The notes below the pieces were generated by a model. It saw only the letters and a list, made by a program, of their open reading frames with translations. It was not told the origin of the DNA and did not search any database. A stretch of 64,000 nucleotides of DNA from Longirhabdus pacifica (GTDB taxonomy: Bacteria; Bacillota; Bacilli; Paenibacillales; DSM-105158), in contig NZ_QXJP01000002.1 of NCBI RefSeq assembly GCF_004115085.1, positions 214,927-278,926 of the forward strand, read 5' to 3'. Made by a program: the position numbers and the translations under genes. This document shows, one piece after another, positions 35,094 to 43,696 of the stretch (positions are counted from its first letter, which is position 1; each line of letters opens with the position of its first letter).

Positions 35094-35111
35094 CTTTGAT
35101 TCAGATCAAAG
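35094..35111. promoter_or_regulatory. possible operator upstream of the 35.2-kb acetyltransferase
   Basis: CTTTGAT (35094-35100) and ATCAAAG (35105-35111) form a perfect inverted repeat with a 4-nt spacer, about 75 nt before the plus-strand start; a TATAAT stretch follows near 35146. This is the only structure that I see in the 34884-35187 gap. Confidence 0.35.
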
Positions 35112-35187
35112 ATGAAATAATGATACGCTGCAGTGATATGATATATAATACAAATAAAAAGGCTAGCCATTGAAGGAGGTTACATGA

Positions 35188-35643
35188 ATGGAATTTAAAA
35201 ATATTAAAACAGAGGATAGACAAAATTTTATGGATTTGTTACTAATAGCTGACCCAGATAAAAACGTTGTCCTAGAATATATTGATGAAGGTACGCTAAT
35301 TGCCATGATGGATGAAGAAAGATGTATAGGCGTATGTCATTATAAAAATACAGCGGAAAAAGAAGTAGAAATTATGAATATTGGCGTCATTGAAGCTGTG
35401 CGCGGAAAAGGATACGGAAAACAATTACTTCAGTATACAATAGCGCATATTAAACATGAGAAAAAGACAAGAATCATACTTGGAACAGGCAACTCTAGTA
35501 TAGGAAATATTGCTTTTTATCAAAAAAGTGGATTTGATCTGTTCGAACTATGGCATCATTATTTTGTAGATAAATACAAAGAAGAAATTTTTGAAGACGG
35601 TATACAGTGTAAACATATGCTTAGATTTGAATATATACTGTGA
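35188..35643 (+). CDS. GNAT family N-acetyltransferase
   Basis: This 151-residue single-domain GNAT protein has the CoA-binding loop VIEAVRGKGYGKQLLQYT (residues about 70-87) and the C-terminal IAFYQKSGFDLFELWHHYF pattern, with Tyr in the usual general-acid position. Its substrate is unknown. AAGGAGG stands 8 nt before the ATG; an ATG four bases upstream is in a different frame. Confidence 0.85.
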   Translation: MEFKNIKTEDRQNFMDLLLIADPDKNVVLEYIDEGTLIAMMDEERCIGVCHYKNTAEKEVEIMNIGVIEAVRGKGYGKQLLQYTIAHIKHEKKTRIILGTGNSSIGNIAFYQKSGFDLFELWHHYFVDKYKEEIFEDGIQCKHMLRFEYIL

Positions 35644-35717
35644 TCTAAGGATCTAAGCAGTTACACTGCAAAGCGTGTTGATTAACCAAAAATTACAAAA
35701 TAAAATATACTCTGCAG

Positions 35718-35983
35718 TCAACAATGGATCACGAAATACAAGTCTAATGTCTTGTTTAAGATTGCGTTTTCCTCTTCTAATTTAAATCTGCTTTATCTTC
35801 TGGGGTCCTATTTCCGCTACCAACAAATGCACTTTTCGGCTCTTTTCTATATTTTTGTACCGAATTATGAAGGGTTTGATCTGCCAGCTCTAGTTCACGT
35901 GCTACCTCAGCAACTTTCCTCCCATTTTCAACCATACGTACTGCTTCAATTTTAAAATCTTTATCGTGACTTTTTCTTCTCAT
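35718..35983 (-). pseudogene. IS3-family OrfA remnant
   Basis: From the ATG at 35983, the frame reads MRRKSHDKDFKIEAVRMVEN and the helix-turn-helix VAEVARELELADQTLHNSV, as in the OrfA of IS3-type elements. After PEDKAD the frame breaks. In the next frame, KLEEENAILNKTLDLYFVI (to about 35718) supplies the leucine-zipper part of the same OrfA. No OrfB or inverted repeats are seen, so it is a fragment and inactive. Confidence 0.8.
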
Positions 35984-36107
35984 ATGTAGACACTCCCGTT
36001 CGGTAAATGATAGCTTTTATTACACGATATTTTCTCCCTATTTACCGTGCCCACTTTTTAGACTAGCATCAAACAACAACTCTTTATACTTGTTGAACAC
36101 CTTTCCA

Positions 36108-36782
36108 CTATTCCTTTTTAAATTGTTCAAATATTGAATATGATTCATTTCCTATTAAAAACTTCAATATTGATTTCCTTCTATGATAGGCCGCATCCAC
36201 TATGGAACATTGAGTTATTATTAATAACTCAAATAGTTCCTTAAATAACTTAATCAAGACATTTAGTTTTTTAGTTAAATCTTTGATTGGACCTTTTTGT
36301 TCAACACAGTTTTGATAAAATTTAACTAACTGTAAGTCTGCACTCTTGTTTCCATGTATATAAAGACAAGAAGTATTGTACTCATTTTTGACAACGTCTA
36401 AGTTAATTTTTGCTTTGCTATCATCTAATAATTTCTGTGTTTTTTTTATTAGATTAGCATTAGTTATAGTATCCGTAGAATCGATATTATTAATAATCCT
36501 AAGTGAATGTTCAATTATTGATCTTATATTGAAATAATAATATCTTACTTCTCCTTTCTTTATAGATGAAATTAAATAAATAATGTCGGAAGATAGTGCT
36601 TGAAATAAAAAAAATTGGGCATCTTGTCTAATTAGATACTTTAAAAAAACAACCTTTTTCAAAATAAATTTTAGGTTATTTTTATCTAATTCACCAATAT
36701 TATCAAATTCTAAGTCAATAAAAGTATTTATTTCTAACTTTACATCAGCCAATTCTTTAAATGTTAATTCAGCTGTCGGCAT
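36108..36782 (-). CDS. unknown protein with Rx4H motif (HEPN-like?), third gene of ParA cassette
   Basis: This 224-residue, almost wholly helical protein has FNIRSIIEHSLRIINN at residues 84-99, where R87 and H92 form the Rx4H pattern of HEPN ribonucleases, and a later SCLYIHGNKSADL stretch. Several Abi-type and toxin HEPN proteins share both. I see no close match and do not assert nuclease activity. It overlaps the middle gene by 14 nt, so translation is coupled. The composition is AT-rich compared with the neighbouring tad genes. It is the last gene of the cassette. Confidence 0.6.
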   Translation of the reverse strand: MPTAELTFKELADVKLEINTFIDLEFDNIGELDKNNLKFILKKVVFLKYLIRQDAQFFLFQALSSDIIYLISSIKKGEVRYYYFNIRSIIEHSLRIINNIDSTDTITNANLIKKTQKLLDDSKAKINLDVVKNEYNTSCLYIHGNKSADLQLVKFYQNCVEQKGPIKDLTKKLNVLIKLFKELFELLIITQCSIVDAAYHRRKSILKFLIGNESYSIFEQFKKE

Positions 36783-37143
36783 CTGTTATCCCATCCATCC
36801 ATTTACTAAAATCACTACTTGTATTTTTCACTTCTTTATTTTGAATTGATAATTGTAAACATTTGTTGATGAAATTCAGTAGTTCCTTTCTTGAATTTTC
36901 ATATTCCTTACTATCCAACTTATATATATACCTTGCTGTTCTAGCTAATATCATTGTTCTAGATCTTATAATGTACTCTTTATAAGTTAGATTATAAACA
37001 CTTTTTAAAAAAGGAACTATATTCTCATTTTTTGAGAAGATAGTTGTATTAAGTATTAACTCAGTGGTAATTCCTACCAACTTATACTTTGCAACGTTTT
37101 TAGATTTAAGCTCGCTTCTGTAATAATTTAGTTTATTATTCAT
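36769..37143 (-). CDS. unknown protein, middle gene of ParA cassette
   Basis: The 124-residue helical protein begins MNNKLNYYRSELKSKNVAKY and has IIRSRTMILARTARYIYKLD in the middle (residues about 57-76), a very basic helix. I do not recognise a family. The start overlaps the ParA stop by 4 nt (ATGA), with AAGGAG upstream, and the end overlaps the next gene. It is short enough to be a partner or adaptor of the ATPase, or an antitoxin. Confidence 0.6.
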   Translation of the reverse strand: MNNKLNYYRSELKSKNVAKYKLVGITTELILNTTIFSKNENIVPFLKSVYNLTYKEYIIRSRTMILARTARYIYKLDSKEYENSRKELLNFINKCLQLSIQNKEVKNTSSDFSKWMDGITDADS

Positions 37144-38021
37144 ACATTGTCTAACTCCTTGGATTCTATTCTATCCAAAAGCTCTATACAAATATCTTGA
37201 AGATCATTTCTAGATTTTTTGTACCTAGTTGGAATTGGACCTTGTTTTCCTACCTGAATATCTTTAACATAACTAGTGTTAGCGGTGAAAATATACACCT
37301 CTTGAACTTCTGATTTTTCTTCAAAATTCGTTTTCATATCTATTTGTTTAGCCGTCAACTCATCATCAAGAATAGTATAAATTAATCCTAAGCATTTTAA
37401 ATCTATATCTTCTTCTGATGTTAAATTTTTTATAGCTTTTTGAAGAGATGATATACCAATAATAGAATATCTATCAATTCGATTTGGGATTAAATAATAA
37501 TCAGATGCAATTAAGGCACTATCAGTATAAATCGTTAACGTAGGTGGACAATCAATAATTATCAGATCATAAATTTCTCTTAAATTATTGTCCTTAATAA
37601 ACCTTTTTAATTTTTTAATATATGAGTAATCGCTTGATTTGTTTGCTAAAACTAAATTCAAATCTCCACAAACAATGTGCAAATTATCTGTTAATTCCAC
37701 TATCATTTCTTCAGTGGTAGGAATTTTACTTTCTTCTGAAAATTGCACTTGAGGCTTAAATAATTTATTAATAGTTCTTTCTTTGGGCAAGATGCTTTCG
37801 AAGTAATCTTCATCACAATAATTATCTAGTAAAGCTTGAGTAGCATTAAATTGTGGGTCTACATCTATTAATAAGATTTTTTTATTTGATCCCCCCCTAT
37901 AATTAGCTAAAAAGTCAGCAATCCCAACACTCAATGTTGTTTTGCCAACTCCACCTTTCATATTAATTAATGAGATTATCTTTCCATCTTTTTTAAAAGG
38001 TATTTGAATTTGTTCGTTCAT
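37140..38021 (-). CDS. ParA/Soj-like ATPase, first gene of three-gene cassette
   Basis: This 293-residue ParA-family protein has the deviant Walker A ISLINMKGGVGKTTLSVGIA (residues about 15-34), Walker A' LLIDVDPQFNATQ, and Walker B IYDLIIIDCPPTL. ParA proteins segregate plasmids or place protein complexes. There is no ParB gene and no visible parS array next to it. The start is the ATG at 38021, 7 nt after GGAGGGG; the upstream TTG in frame is part of that site. The gene is AT-rich and leads a tightly coupled operon between two IS3 remnants, which suggests horizontal origin. Confidence 0.8.
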   Translation of the reverse strand: MNEQIQIPFKKDGKIISLINMKGGVGKTTLSVGIADFLANYRGGSNKKILLIDVDPQFNATQALLDNYCDEDYFESILPKERTINKLFKPQVQFSEESKIPTTEEMIVELTDNLHIVCGDLNLVLANKSSDYSYIKKLKRFIKDNNLREIYDLIIIDCPPTLTIYTDSALIASDYYLIPNRIDRYSIIGISSLQKAIKNLTSEEDIDLKCLGLIYTILDDELTAKQIDMKTNFEEKSEVQEVYIFTANTSYVKDIQVGKQGPIPTRYKKSRNDLQDICIELLDRIESKELDNV

Positions 38022-38404
38022 ATAATGCCCCTCCAATTCCCCTACTTTTATGGTTTAATTATAAAATCAAAGATGTTTTTATTCATTCAACTTACCCTTG
38101 AAATGACTCTATAAAAGAGATATTGGACAAATCATACTCAAAATCCTTCTTTTTCAACGAATTACAACACTTTTTTCACATTTGATTAGCTTCATTCCTA
38201 TAAAGACATCTCTCCACTACTCAAATAACAGTCACAAAATTTGACTACCTACCTCTAAAAATTAGGCTGTTTCGTTTACTATTCCATGTTATTATCATAG
38301 CAATTAAAAACTGTCATGATTGCAAATTTAATACGATTAAATCATTGTATATATAGGTTACATTTGTAAGACAAAAATCGAGTTGTGATACTTATTCTTC
38401 GATG
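38022..38404. other. AT-rich promoter region of the ParA cassette
   Basis: This stretch of about 380 bases has no open frame that I can support. It is very AT-rich, with several T/A tracts, and must hold the promoter for the minus-strand ParA cassette. No iteron-like or parS-like repeats stand out. Confidence 0.4.
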
Positions 38405-38812
38405 TTATATATTTTCAATTAAGTAAAAAAACGTACTTTTGGGTACACCAAGAACGTGACAAAACACTTGAATAGGTTGATTGTCTTTTTCCTATGCAAT
38501 ATGATCGATGATCGGTTAATTTTGCATGAATATACTTATATCCTTTTTTAGTATTTCTACTTATTGCTGAAGGCGGAAGTTTTCTTTTTGCATCGCCGTA
38601 AAGTCTGCTGGAGTCATAACTTCTTTACCTTGTATAGGCGTATGGGCTCTGTTCCATTTATAGATAATTACTTCGCTGCTGACTCCATATTCGCGGCATA
38701 GCTCACTTAAAGGTGTTTCTGTTTGATACAATTCTAAGATAGTTTCTTTTAACGCTTTATTGTATCTTTTTTTTGTTTCGCCTCGGACACTTCCTCTCTA
38801 TTATTTTGACAT
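38405..38812 (-). pseudogene. IS3-family (IS150-like) OrfA/OrfB remnant
   Basis: On the minus strand from an ATG at 38812 come two early stops, then a readable OrfA: KKRYNKALKETILELYQTE, LSELCREYGVSSEVIIYKWN and MTPADFTAMQKENFRLQQ, a stop, then VEILKKDISIF. The beginning of OrfB follows (IQVFCHVLGVPKST). Several in-frame stops make it inactive. It sits on the other side of the ParA cassette from the 35.7-kb IS3 fragment, but the two OrfA sequences differ, so they are not one element. Confidence 0.8.
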
Positions 38813-38880
38813 AGAGACTTAACTTCATTGTATCCATACTTTTATACTAACTCCAAATATTCCATGCAAAAGAACGGTTC

Positions 38881-39858
38881 CTATTTGCTAGCGATGTGCT
38901 GTGCAATAGGTTTCCCGTGTTCTCTACCATTTTCAATAAAAATGACGTTTGCATTTTCCCCTGCGGCAATGACACCCGCGATATATGCACCTTCTACATT
39001 AGACTCCATCGAATGTTCATGAAAAAACGGTGCCCCTGTCTCTTGGTCAATTTGAATACCTAATTGCGTCATAAACGTGCGATCGGGTCGGTATCCTGTC
39101 AAAGCAAATACAAAATCATTTTCCATTTCTACTCTTTTTCCATTTTGCGAATAGATGATGCTTTCTTCTTTTATCTCATTCACTTCTGCGCTCCAAAGCA
39201 TGTTAATTCTGTCTTTGGCTACCAAACTTTCGAATACAGGCTTCGTCCACGCTTTCACACTAGGCGATAACGCTTCTTGTCGGTAGATGACGGTTACTTC
39301 TGCTCCAGCTCTTTCTAATTCAATTGCAGCATCGACGGCTGAGTTTTTCCCACCAATAATCGCCACTTTCATTTGATAATAAGGATGTGCTTCTTTGTAG
39401 AAATGAGACACTTTAGGCAGGTCTTCCCCTGGTATATGTAGCGTTTTAGGATGATCAAAATATCCTGTAGCTATAATCACATTTTCTGTTTCATACTGCT
39501 GTTTTCCTTTTGTACGATGTTGGGTAGTCATCATAAACGTGCCTGCTGCTGTTTTTTCCAATTGTACAACTTCTTCATACATATGGATTCGAAGATGTAG
39601 GCGTGAAGCTACCGTTCGATAGTAATTTAATCCTTCGTGTCTTGTCGGCTTCTCATTTGGTGTCATGAATGGAATATCTGCAATTTCCAAACGATCTGCT
39701 GAACTATGAAAGGACAAATAAGTAGGATATTGATATATAGAATGAACGACGGAACCTTTTTCTATGATCAGTGGGTTCAAACCTTGCTTCTGGCATTCAG
39801 CCGCTGCGGACAACCCACAAGGACCAGCTCCGATGATGATCACTTTTTCTTTTTCCAT
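38881..39858 (-). CDS. ypdA: YpdA-type bacillithiol disulfide reductase
   Basis: The 325-residue flavoprotein has an FAD-binding motif, VIIIGAGPCGLSAAAECQKQ (residues about 6-25), a central NAD(P)H-binding motif, VAIIGGKNSAVDAAIELERA, and the C-terminal EGAYIAGVIAAGENANVIF. The length and the GPCGLSAA form match YpdA, which recycles oxidised bacillithiol in Bacillota. The start is the ATG at 39858, 8 nt after GAGGAGAG. It is followed closely by no other redox gene. Confidence 0.88.
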   Translation of the reverse strand: MEKEKVIIIGAGPCGLSAAAECQKQGLNPLIIEKGSVVHSIYQYPTYLSFHSSADRLEIADIPFMTPNEKPTRHEGLNYYRTVASRLHLRIHMYEEVVQLEKTAAGTFMMTTQHRTKGKQQYETENVIIATGYFDHPKTLHIPGEDLPKVSHFYKEAHPYYQMKVAIIGGKNSAVDAAIELERAGAEVTVIYRQEALSPSVKAWTKPVFESLVAKDRINMLWSAEVNEIKEESIIYSQNGKRVEMENDFVFALTGYRPDRTFMTQLGIQIDQETGAPFFHEHSMESNVEGAYIAGVIAAGENANVIFIENGREHGKPIAQHIASK

Positions 39859-39903
39859 CTTGGTTTCTCTCCTCATTTATATCTCATTTATATGGATGTC
39901 ATG

Positions 39904-40725
39904 TTACAAGTGGACAGATGGTCTATCATGGTTCCACGTTATACTTAATGGAAGATCATACGCTTTTTGAACATTCGTGGTAGTCAATATGCTCCGTTTT
40001 TCTCCCTTTGCTAGTAGTGTCCCGTCTTTCACTAAGGCAACGTGGGTAAAAAGAGGAGTGATTTCTTCCAAATAGTGCGTGACATAAACAAGCGTTCCTT
40101 TTGCTGATAGTGTCTGCAAATCTTCCAATAATTTTTCTCTTTCATATAGATCCAATCCTGCACAAGCTTCATCTAAAATATACAGAAGCGGATCGTTCAT
40201 CATGGCCCTTGCAATTAATACTTTTTTTCTTTCTCCTTGCGATAATAAACCTAAGGGATGATTGGCTAGGGATTGGAGTCCCACTTCCTCTAGTAACAGA
40301 TGCGCTTTTTCCTTCACATCTGAAGGGACTTGTTCATACCAACGTAAGTAAGCACTAGCACCTGTAGCTACAACTTCCCAAACTGGATCTTGCAAATTGA
40401 ATTTTTCGAACATGGATGGGCTAATATAACCGATCGACTTGCGTAATGCCCTTACATCCACTTGACCTAGCTGTTGACCGAGTACTTTAATTTGACCACC
40501 ACTAGGAAAGTGAAAACCGTTCATTAGCTCTAATATGGTCGTTTTGCCTGTACCATTGCGACCGAGAATGACCCAATGTTCTCCTTTATTTATCGTAAGA
40601 TGTATATCTCTCAGTATGTGTTTATGATTTCGTGTGAAGGATACGTTATTAAACTGCACCATAGGGGACAACTTATCTTTCCCGCTATGAGCTACTTGAG
40701 CTGCCTTGTTTTGACTCAGACTCAT
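39904..40725 (-). CDS. ylmA: ABC transporter ATP-binding protein, YlmA-like
   Basis: The 273-residue protein is one ABC ATPase domain: Walker A WVILGRNGTGKTTIL near residue 53, Q-loop YISPSMFEKFNLQDPVWEVV, signature LLSQGERKKVLIARAM near 165, Walker B LLYILDEACAGLD, and switch His in VYVTHYLEEI. No permease is encoded nearby, as for B. subtilis YlmA. The start overlaps the end of the receiver-like gene by 4 nt (ATGA). Confidence 0.85.
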   Translation of the reverse strand: MSLSQNKAAQVAHSGKDKLSPMVQFNNVSFTRNHKHILRDIHLTINKGEHWVILGRNGTGKTTILELMNGFHFPSGGQIKVLGQQLGQVDVRALRKSIGYISPSMFEKFNLQDPVWEVVATGASAYLRWYEQVPSDVKEKAHLLLEEVGLQSLANHPLGLLSQGERKKVLIARAMMNDPLLYILDEACAGLDLYEREKLLEDLQTLSAKGTLVYVTHYLEEITPLFTHVALVKDGTLLAKGEKRSILTTTNVQKAYDLPLSITWNHDRPSVHL

Positions 40726-41063
40726 GATGAACTACTCTCTTTAATTTGTGCCAGCACAGCGTCCGGTATAGCTTGATGATTTAACGTTGTGGAAGCTGGT
40801 TTCGCTTGAAACAGCAATTCGTACATGCGTCTTCGCCCATAGTCGCTTGATGTATGTAAGTATATTTGTTTCGGCCATAAATTGGATAGTACGATCTCTT
40901 GCACCACATCAAATCCTGTCGGTTCATCAAGACCTAAATCGTAATCTAATGATAAAATATCTACTTCGTTGCTTTGTAATAATAGAATGCATTCTTCTTT
41001 ATTTTTTGCATACACAAAACCTTCTGGACATCTACGAATATCATCTAAATAAACATGCATCAT
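40722..41063 (-). CDS. receiver-like protein (cyclic-phosphate-processing REC type)
   Basis: This 113-residue protein has a CheY-like fold: MMHVYLDDIRRCPEGF with paired Asp at the acidic pocket, ILSLDYDLGLDEPTGFDVV with the central aspartates, and IYLHTSSDYGRRRM in place of the usual receiver lysine region. The LHTSSDYGR pattern is that of the receiver relatives thought to process cyclic phosphates, so this is not an ordinary response regulator. It overlaps the ABC ATPase start by 4 nt. AGGAGA precedes the double ATG. Confidence 0.75.
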   Translation of the reverse strand: MMHVYLDDIRRCPEGFVYAKNKEECILLLQSNEVDILSLDYDLGLDEPTGFDVVQEIVLSNLWPKQIYLHTSSDYGRRRMYELLFQAKPASTTLNHQAIPDAVLAQIKESSSS

Positions 41064-41094
41064 CGCCTATCTCCTATCTTATTTCGTAATCATG

Positions 41095-41943
41095 TCATTG
41101 TGATCGTTGTATGAGCTGGGATAATGTATGTAATTCTTGTTCCTTTTCTCCTGTTTTACTATATGGAGTTTCTAAGATAAAAGGCACAACCAGTGGATTA
41201 AAATGTGTTAAAAAAGATTGCAAGGAATCAAGTCCGATATGACCTTTTCCTACATTGGCGTGGCGATCTTTTCCTGATCCACTAGGATACATAGAATCAT
41301 TGACGTGAACGACATGCACATGGTTTTTGTAGGTTTCCCATACGTCCTTCTTGGATGCCTTGTCCCATGTAGCATGGTTATTCCCATCCCATACCCCACT
41401 TGAAAACAAATGACACGTATCTAAACAAAATCCTATTTTATCTTGATGTTGGGATAAATTTCTTATCGTCACACTTTCTTCGAAAGTAGAACCAAACCCA
41501 CTTGTTCCTCCTGCGTCATTTTCAATCAGCAGCTTTGCTTTTCCGTTCCACTGTGAACAAATGGCATGTATACATTGTAAACTATTTCGATACGTTTGCA
41601 ATGTATCTTCTCCAGAAAACTTGCCAAAATGAAGTACTAACCCTAGTGATCCACAAGCCTCTGCTATCGTTAGTTCATTCCATATGGATTGCATCATGGT
41701 AAGCTGCTGCTTCGGATCATGTACTGTTAAATTTGTAGGATAAGCAGCGTGGGCAACAGATACAATGTTATGCGCTTTGCAAAAAGATGCGCATTCCGCT
41801 GCATCATGCACATCAAACGTTTTGATGCTCAAACTTCGAGGATTTTTCGGAAAGTATTGAAAGGCTTGAATGTTGAGTTTTTTGGCTGTTTTCGCTGCTT
41901 GTAGGTAGCCATTTTTTATACTAAGATGACAACCATAACGCAT
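41095..41943 (-). CDS. nfo: deoxyribonuclease IV (AP endonuclease)
   Basis: The 282-residue TIM-barrel enzyme cuts the DNA backbone at abasic sites. The zinc-binding residues are visible in RYGCHLSIKNG, LVLHFGKF, KLLIENDAGG, FCLDTCHLFSSG, VVHVNDSMYPSGSGKDRH and FILETPY. All metal ligands of the family appear to be in place. GAGGAGG is 8 nt before the ATG. The gap to the receiver-like gene is 31 nt. Confidence 0.93.
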   Translation of the reverse strand: MRYGCHLSIKNGYLQAAKTAKKLNIQAFQYFPKNPRSLSIKTFDVHDAAECASFCKAHNIVSVAHAAYPTNLTVHDPKQQLTMMQSIWNELTIAEACGSLGLVLHFGKFSGEDTLQTYRNSLQCIHAICSQWNGKAKLLIENDAGGTSGFGSTFEESVTIRNLSQHQDKIGFCLDTCHLFSSGVWDGNNHATWDKASKKDVWETYKNHVHVVHVNDSMYPSGSGKDRHANVGKGHIGLDSLQSFLTHFNPLVVPFILETPYSKTGEKEQELHTLSQLIQRSQ

Positions 41944-42132
41944 AAGACAACCTCCTCAGAGAGATGTGTTCAGTGTGTTCATCTCATCACTCGTCACTGA
42001 CATGAACCGTTATCCTCCATTATACCCAACCACTATAACGGTAATGAGCTTACATTAAGTCCTTTCTTTTTGTTTAAAATAAATCAACTTTGGGCACTCA
42101 CCAGCTGTGATTGCCTCCATACATACTAGTCT

Positions 42133-43599
42133 TCATTGTGCTCCTCCTAATTTATGCCGTAATCGCTGAATACGATGGTTTACAGCTTCCAGCGTCTTTT
42201 TTTCTTTATTTCTATTTGCAGTCATATTTACTGTTGCAACGAATGTTTGTTTCGCTTGCTCTGCATAGTACAGTGCCACGTCTAATGATTTTGTTTTATG
42301 TTCATAGTATTTAGCCAGCTCGATATACGGTTCCACACTTTTCAATGTCCGCTGCTGTTCTTGCTGAATATGTACTTTCCATAGTTGCACGGCCTCATGT
42401 AATTTGTTTTTCTTTTTAAAATACGCTGCTAGCGGTAAGCTAATCCCTGTTACTTCGCTGTTTCTCTGTTCATGATCATGTAGTTCATATACGTACTGCA
42501 TCAGCTCATGAGCGTCGTCTTCTTTTCCGATTCGTATAAACCATTGCCCTAATTGAAATATTTCTTCCGCTCTCATTGCAGTAATGTCCAGCTTGCCCTG
42601 CACTGCTTGACAGAGGTGAATCGCTAACAGCACAAGCGATACAATATCCTGCTCGTTATGTTCAAACACCCCTTGCAGTAACGTATTGTCTTTCTCCGCT
42701 AAGTATTGAAAATATAATTGGGGGGCCATCGAACCAGGTACATCACCTTCTCGCTCAATGCCTAGTTTCATTTGCTCTACATGCTGCAATCGGCACGTTG
42801 GTAAAATTCTTTTCCACAAACTCCGACTTGGATGTAAAAAGTCAAAATGATGTAGCGTGCTATCTTCCCACTGTATGCGGTGCAGTACAAAGCGATTTTT
42901 TATCAATGGCCAATCAAAAGATTTTCCGTTATAAGAAACCCAGTGCGGATAAGCGCTCATTTTATGTTTCACATAACGCAGCATCGCATTTTCTTCTGAT
43001 GGGTTTCGCATAAAAAGCTGCTCCACGACAAACGCATCATGTTCAACGTCAACGTATCCCATCCCGATGAGAAAAGGAATATTTCCTGTTCCCATGCCAA
43101 GTCCCGTCGTTTCGCTATCAAAGAAGAGCAATTGATCGTACTGTACGGTGGATGGAGCAACATCACTTTCAGTTTTAGTTTCAGCAGCAGTTGAAACCGT
43201 GGCTTCAACAGCAGCTTGACTAGAAATTTGAGTAGTCGCTTCAGATGCTTCAGGCGTATGTTTCTGTTTCTGTTGTATGAGCTCTGTTAATGCAGCGGCT
43301 TCGATGAGAAATTGCTGTAACATATATTGTCCAAAAGTGGTGTGCAATGGGAACTTTTTTATGCGCCTCACAAACCCGGTAGATTCATACGGATACCATG
43401 CTGCTTGCAGCGCAGACCAATCCTCCTTCTGCTCTTGTTTTTGCAAAGAAGAAAGAGGCAAATGGGAAGAAGGAGATGATGATATTACGTTATTGTTATT
43501 GTATGTTTCCGACACTTGGTCTTTGTGGTTATCTATATGAGGTTCCGCTGTCTGCTTTGATTGTTTTAGACGCTGCAATCCTCTTTGCAATCGGCTCAT
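42133..43599 (-). CDS. mrfB: MrfB (YprB) exonuclease, RNase H fold
   Basis: The 488-residue protein has an acidic, Ser/Thr/Ala-rich insert (residues about 115-150), then a DnaQ-like nuclease domain: LFFDSETTGLGMGTGNIPFL (the D-x-E metal site), and VSYNGKSFDWPLIKNRF. C-terminal helices resemble TPR repeats (LAAYFKKKNKLHEAVQLW). In B. subtilis, YprB/MrfB with YprA/MrfA repairs mitomycin C damage. The ATG at 43599 lies 6 nt after GGAGGG. It follows mrfA by 97 nt on the same strand. Confidence 0.88.
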   Translation of the reverse strand: MSRLQRGLQRLKQSKQTAEPHIDNHKDQVSETYNNNNVISSSPSSHLPLSSLQKQEQKEDWSALQAAWYPYESTGFVRRIKKFPLHTTFGQYMLQQFLIEAAALTELIQQKQKHTPEASEATTQISSQAAVEATVSTAAETKTESDVAPSTVQYDQLLFFDSETTGLGMGTGNIPFLIGMGYVDVEHDAFVVEQLFMRNPSEENAMLRYVKHKMSAYPHWVSYNGKSFDWPLIKNRFVLHRIQWEDSTLHHFDFLHPSRSLWKRILPTCRLQHVEQMKLGIEREGDVPGSMAPQLYFQYLAEKDNTLLQGVFEHNEQDIVSLVLLAIHLCQAVQGKLDITAMRAEEIFQLGQWFIRIGKEDDAHELMQYVYELHDHEQRNSEVTGISLPLAAYFKKKNKLHEAVQLWKVHIQQEQQRTLKSVEPYIELAKYYEHKTKSLDVALYYAEQAKQTFVATVNMTANRNKEKKTLEAVNHRIQRLRHKLGGAQ

Positions 43600-43696
43600 G
43601 AAACACCCTCCCATTTTTCTTTTAAAATAACATGCTGCCTTTACGTCTGGTTACTAAGGTGTAAAGGTATATTACATTATTTCTTCATCTTCATAT

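Noticed and set aside
35718..38812. A single composite transposon carrying the ParA cassette
   Set aside because: The two transposase fragments are unlike, both lack OrfB and ends, and no target duplication is seen.
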